Below are positions 48,999 to 52,463 of a DNA stretch of 52,463 nucleotides, one piece after another (the stretch's first letter is position 1; each line of letters opens with the position of its first letter). The stretch is taken from assembly GCF_002161175.1 (NCBI RefSeq), contig NZ_NFMA01000025.1, forward strand, positions 1 through 52,463, written 5' to 3'. The DNA is from Flavonifractor sp. An100. Lineage in GTDB: Bacteria > Bacillota > Clostridia > Oscillospirales > Oscillospiraceae. The notes beneath the pieces were generated by a model that ran no database searches, had not been told where the DNA came from, and was given only the letters and a program-made list of their open reading frames with translations. Made by a program: the position numbers and the translations under genes.

Positions 48999-50192
48999 AT
49001 GAATTTTGCCACACGCGCGGCGGAGCTGAAAGAAGCAATCATTGCCCACCGCCACTATCTGCATCAGCATGCGGAGCTCTCCTTCCAGGAGAAGGAGACC
49101 ACCGCTTATCTGGTGGAACAGTTGACCAAGCTGGGGATTCCGGTGCAGTCCTTTGATGACTATACCGGCTGTATTGCCACCATTCAGGGATGGCAGCCGG
49201 GCAAGACAGTGCTGCTCCGGGCGGATATTGACGCCCTGCCCATCCAGGAGAACAGTGGAGTGGAGTTTGAGAGCATCCACCCCGGGATCATGCATGCCTG
49301 CGGCCACGACTGCCATGCCTCCATGCTTCTGGGGGCAGCCCAACTGCTGTGGGAGCAGCGGGAACAGCTCAAGGGTACTGTAAAGCTGCTCTTCCAGGCC
49401 GCCGAGGAGGTCTTTGTGGGCAGCCATTACTACTGGGATAAGGGTTACCTGTCTGACGTGGATGCCGCCATGGGCATGCACGTTTGGCCCACCGTGGACA
49501 GCGGAAAGCTGTGTGTCCAGGACGGTCCGCTGATGGCCAGCTGTGACAACTTTAAAATCACCGTCCACGGAGTTTCCGCCCACGGCTCCCAGCCCCACAA
49601 CGGCCGGGATGCCATTGTGGCGGCCAGCGCCATAATTTGCAACTTGCAGACCATCGTCAGCCGAATCAACGACCCCCTCAATTCCCTGGTGGTGTCGGTG
49701 GGTACCATCAAGGCGGGCACCCAGTTCAATATTATCACTGATACCGCAGTGATGGAGGGCACGGTCCGCGCCCATACCACCGAGGCCCGGAGTTTGGTGG
49801 AGGAGAACATGCGCCGGATCGTGGACGCCACCGCTCTGGCCATGGGCTGTACCGCCGAGATCGAGTACAATTACCTGGAGCCCCCGGTACGCAACGACGA
49901 TTTGGCATTGAACAAAATTGCCCGCGAGGCGGCCAAGACCCTCTATGGTGAGGATGTTCTCCGCTCCACCGCCCTGGCCACCGGCAGTGAGGACTTCTCC
50001 TATATTATGGAGAAGATTCCCTCCTCCATGTTTGTGTTCCTGGGCTGCCGGGACGAGGAGACGGGGTGCGTCTATCCGGTCCACAATGAAAAGTTTAAGA
50101 TCAATGAGAACATCCTGCCAGCGGGTGCGGCGGAGTACGCCCAATTTGCCGCCGACTATCTGGACAAGCATGCGGGAGGTGCGGGAAAATGA
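48999..50192 (+). CDS. M20 amidohydrolase (AbgA/hippurate hydrolase-like), copy 1
   Basis: A 397-residue zinc amidohydrolase. Metal ligands lie in RADIDALPIQE (about 74-84) and MHACGHDCHASM (98-109). The catalytic Glu pair is E136-E137 in QAAEEVF, a further ligand lies in MGMHVWP and the last one near ATGSEDFS. A dimerisation domain occupies about 180-300. Family members split N-acyl or aminobenzoyl amino acids. It is highly similar to the next gene, which starts in an ATGA overlap, suggesting tandem duplication with a possible heteromeric enzyme like AbgAB. Confidence 0.92.
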   Translation: MNFATRAAELKEAIIAHRHYLHQHAELSFQEKETTAYLVEQLTKLGIPVQSFDDYTGCIATIQGWQPGKTVLLRADIDALPIQENSGVEFESIHPGIMHACGHDCHASMLLGAAQLLWEQREQLKGTVKLLFQAAEEVFVGSHYYWDKGYLSDVDAAMGMHVWPTVDSGKLCVQDGPLMASCDNFKITVHGVSAHGSQPHNGRDAIVAASAIICNLQTIVSRINDPLNSLVVSVGTIKAGTQFNIITDTAVMEGTVRAHTTEARSLVEENMRRIVDATALAMGCTAEIEYNYLEPPVRNDDLALNKIAREAAKTLYGEDVLRSTALATGSEDFSYIMEKIPSSMFVFLGCRDEETGCVYPVHNEKFKINENILPAGAAEYAQFAADYLDKHAGGAGK

Positions 50193-51364
50193 ATATGCAG
50201 CAGCTGGCAAAGGAACAGGAAGCCTATATCATTCACACCCGCCGTCACCTCCACGCCCACCCCGAGGTAGGGGAGCATGAGGTGGAGACCACCCGGTTTA
50301 TTGTGGGGGAGCTGGAGGCACAGGGCATCCCGGTGCAGACCTTTGAGGGGATCACCGGCTGTGTGGCCACCATCCAGGGCGGACAGCCCGGTAAAACAGT
50401 GATGCTCCGGGCGGACATTGACGCCTTGCCCATTCAGGAGAACCCCGGCAAGGAGTATTGCAGCCAGAATCCCGGAGTCATGCACGCCTGCGGCCACGAC
50501 TGTCACACCGCCATGCTCCTTGGGGCCGCCCGGATTTTGTGGGCCCACCGGCAGGAGCTCAAGGGCACCGTGAAGCTCATCTTCCAGATGGCCGAGGAGA
50601 TCGGTCGGAAGTCGGAGGAATATGTGAAGCGGGGCGTTCTGGAGGGAGTGGACGCCATCTTCGGTATGCACGTGTGGCCCTCCCTGGATGTGGGGACCGC
50701 CAACTTTGAGGCCGGGGAGCGGATGGCATGCAGCGACCGCTTCACCATCCAGATCAAGGGTAAGCTGTCCCACGGCAGCGCTCCTCACCTGGGCCACGAC
50801 GCCATCCTGGCAGCCGCTGCGGCGGTGATGGCCCTGCAGTCCATCCCCAGTCGGCAAAATGACCCCCTCAACTCCCTGGTGGTCACCGTGGGTATGATGA
50901 ACGGCGGTACTAAGGAGAACATCCTGTGTGACCACGTGGAGCTGGTGGGTACCGTCCGGGCCTTTAACCGGGAGTTCCGCCAGAGCATGCCCCAGCGCAT
51001 CCAGAAGGTAGTGGAGCAGGTGGTTGCGGGCTATAACTGCACCGCCGAGTGTGACTACTACTTTGGTCCCAGCCCCCTCATCAACGACAACGACCTGCTC
51101 AACCGCCTGTCCCAGGGTGCAGCGGAGAAGGTGATGGGTGAGGGGTGTCTGGTTCCCTCGGTCAAGACCTTGGGGGCTGAGGACTTCAGCGTTTATATGG
51201 AGCACATCCCGGGCGTTTACGGCTACCTGGGGATCCGGAACCGGGAGAAGGGCATTGAGTGCATCGCCCACCATCCCAGCTTCGATGTGGATGAGTCGGT
51301 GCTCTATTACGGAGCCGGCATCTACGCCCAGTTTGCCATGGATTACCTGGAAGAGACCCACTAA
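50189..51364 (+). CDS. M20 amidohydrolase, copy 2
   Basis: A 391-residue enzyme paralogous to the preceding one. It shows RADIDALPIQE, MHACGHDCHTAM, FQMAEEIG (Glu pair), FGMHVWPSLD and GAEDFSVYM. The region after the Glu pair differs (GRKSEEYVKRGVLEG against VFVGSHYYWDKGYL), so the two may prefer different side chains. It overlaps copy 1 by 4 bases and is the last gene of the abgT operon. Confidence 0.92.
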   Translation: MNMQQLAKEQEAYIIHTRRHLHAHPEVGEHEVETTRFIVGELEAQGIPVQTFEGITGCVATIQGGQPGKTVMLRADIDALPIQENPGKEYCSQNPGVMHACGHDCHTAMLLGAARILWAHRQELKGTVKLIFQMAEEIGRKSEEYVKRGVLEGVDAIFGMHVWPSLDVGTANFEAGERMACSDRFTIQIKGKLSHGSAPHLGHDAILAAAAAVMALQSIPSRQNDPLNSLVVTVGMMNGGTKENILCDHVELVGTVRAFNREFRQSMPQRIQKVVEQVVAGYNCTAECDYYFGPSPLINDNDLLNRLSQGAAEKVMGEGCLVPSVKTLGAEDFSVYMEHIPGVYGYLGIRNREKGIECIAHHPSFDVDESVLYYGAGIYAQFAMDYLEETH

Positions 51365-51371
51365 AAATGGG

Positions 51372-51411
51372 AAAAACAGGTCCCCCGGTTATACCGGGGG
51401 ACCTGTTTTTT
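51372..51411. terminator. bidirectional terminator at the end of the abgT operon
   Basis: An 18-bp stem with a 3-base loop (51372-51389 and 51393-51410) runs from five A to TTTTTT, between converging genes. Confidence 0.92.
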
Positions 51412-51424
51412 AATTTTCACCCAA

Positions 51425-52463
51425 TTAGCCGCTGATCTTTTTCACATACTCCTTATAGCTCTCCTTGGTGTAGGGGGCCTGATACCCTGCCACGATATTC
51501 TTAGCCTCAGCGCCGCCGTCCTTCAGCAGGCGGTAGGTCAGCAGGGCCATCATCTTGGCGGGCAGAATATGGGCCACGTCGGGGTTAGATACCTTGTAGT
51601 CCTTGGAGTGTAGGTCGCCGGTGCTGCCGCCGAAGGTGAAGTTTAAAACGGGCATCACGGCGAACAGGTCACCCACGTCAGTGCTGGCGGTGTTGCAGGC
51701 CCCGTCAGGGATGGAGACCACCTTGTACTGATCCCCCAACAGGGCGGCGGCATCCCACATCACCTGGTCAGGCAGGCGCTGGGGACAGGGCATATAGCCC
51801 TGGGAATTGACGATCTCCGCCTCACAACCGATGGCCATGGCAGCGCCCTGGAAGCAGTTGTCCACCTGTTGGCTCACCCGTTCAATGGCGGGCTGGTTGT
51901 TGGCGCGGACCATCATGTCCACGATGGCCTCGCTGGGGACGATATTGATGGCCTCGCCCCCCTTGCGGATATAGGGGTGGACCCGGACACAGTCCTTCTC
52001 CTGGAAGGTTTCCCGAATCATACCCAGAGCGGACATGCCCAGACAGGCGGCATTGAGGGCGTTGATTCCCAGATGGGGAGCAGCGGCGGCGTGGGCGGCC
52101 CGGCCGTGGAGGTAGACGGTCTTACCCACAAAGCCGGTGCAGGCGCTGTTGCCCAACACCAGGTCGGCCCCGGAGTCCCGGTCCACCATGAGAGAGTGGG
52201 TGGTGATGGCCAGATCCACGTTGTCAAACTCTCCCCGACGCAGTAGCTCACACTTGCCCCCGGCACAGTGGACGTCGTGGGTGCGGCGGACCTCCTCCCG
52301 AACGGAGGCGTCCTGGAACTCCTCGGCGGGGACGGCGAAGATGGTGGCAGTGCCGCCCAGGCTGGCGGCCACCTCCGGATCACTGAGGGCCAGGGCGGCT
52401 CCCAGCATGCACACGATCTGGGCATAATGGCCGCAGGCGTGGGCAAAGCCCTGGGGGGTGGCG
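51425..52463 (-). CDS. M20 amidohydrolase, AbgB-like, 5' end outside the window
   Basis: The C-terminal 346 residues of a further M20 enzyme on the opposite strand; the frame is open to the window edge, so the start lies beyond it. The zinc motif FAHACGHYAQIV is present near the edge, with Tyr-Ala in place of the common DCH sequence. VPAEEFQD holds the catalytic Glu, GRAAHAAAAPHLGINALNA begins the dimerisation domain, and STDVGDLFAVMPVLNF follows later. It resembles AbgB-type subunits more than the two preceding genes. It probably serves the same substrate pool, although it has its own promoter outside the window. Confidence 0.88.
   Translation of the reverse strand, partial: ATPQGFAHACGHYAQIVCMLGAALALSDPEVAASLGGTATIFAVPAEEFQDASVREEVRRTHDVHCAGGKCELLRRGEFDNVDLAITTHSLMVDRDSGADLVLGNSACTGFVGKTVYLHGRAAHAAAAPHLGINALNAACLGMSALGMIRETFQEKDCVRVHPYIRKGGEAINIVPSEAIVDMMVRANNQPAIERVSQQVDNCFQGAAMAIGCEAEIVNSQGYMPCPQRLPDQVMWDAAALLGDQYKVVSIPDGACNTASTDVGDLFAVMPVLNFTFGGSTGDLHSKDYKVSNPDVAHILPAKMMALLTYRLLKDGGAEAKNIVAGYQAPYTKESYKEYVKKISG

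Noticed and set aside
48129-50210. A 693-codon open frame on the minus strand
   Set aside because: It covers the antisense of abgT and the first M20 gene and has shadow-like composition; the plus-strand frames have clear family motifs and ribosome-binding sites.

Overview
The window looks like a chromosomal segment of a GC-rich, spore-forming Clostridia in the Oscillospiraceae (Flavonifractor / Pseudoflavonifractor / Lawsonibacter-like). The reasons are a high GC content with strong AAGGAGG ribosome-binding sites, the sporulation genes yabP-yabQ next to a divIC-like gene and an S1 protein, the Bacillus-style orders gdpP-rplI-dnaB and tilS-hpt-ftsH, a LexA, and long-form Hpf. The genus is inferred from general gene content, not from a search.

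Layout. (1) 1-3481 is one end of an integrative element, with lower GC than the rest: D5/P4-type primase-helicase, excisionase, tyrosine integrase, and an intact tRNA-Arg(CCT) lying next to the broken 5' half of a second tRNA-Arg(CCT). (2) 3658-10760 holds a LytTR regulator with two membrane proteins, a heterodimeric ABC exporter with its MarR repressor, and a TauE/SafE permease. (3) 10760-14841 holds a frameshifted receiver/HD-GYP protein with an Hpt partner, the rplM-rpsI operon with a leader, a TtcA-like tRNA thiolase and a small membrane protein. (4) 15008-21541 holds ychF, a split chromate transporter pair, lexA, a DUF975 protein, a beta-CASP ribonuclease-like protein and a HAD phosphatase. 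(5) 21712-26473 holds yabP-yabQ-divIC-S1, an amidohydrolase, hpf and birA. (6) 34482 down to 26546 on the minus strand is a probable long operon gdpP-rplI-dnaB-tilS-hpt-ftsH. (7) 34839-40203 holds ilvE and a tandem duplication of a transporter gene together with its roughly 600-700 nt AT-rich leader. (8) 40319-46863 holds a DUF815 ATPase, a dus gene, an ECF sigma/anti-sigma pair and a divergent EF-G paralogue. (9) 47059-52463 holds an AbgT-family transporter with a structured attenuator-like leader and three M20 amidohydrolases, probably for importing and cleaving N-acyl or aminobenzoyl amino acids.

The observations most worth follow-up are: (a) the integrative element appears to break a host tRNA-Arg(CCT) in its anticodon arm while bringing a complete replacement tRNA with the same anticodon, placed so that the surviving host promoter can transcribe it; (b) the two transporter paralogues each carry a conserved leader with compensatory base changes, a candidate undescribed cis-regulatory RNA; (c) the abgT leader contains mutually exclusive hairpins typical of a riboswitch or attenuator, but no motif I recognise. 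Genes between these places are mostly ordinary housekeeping genes. Long open frames opposite real genes are common here because of the high GC and were left out.
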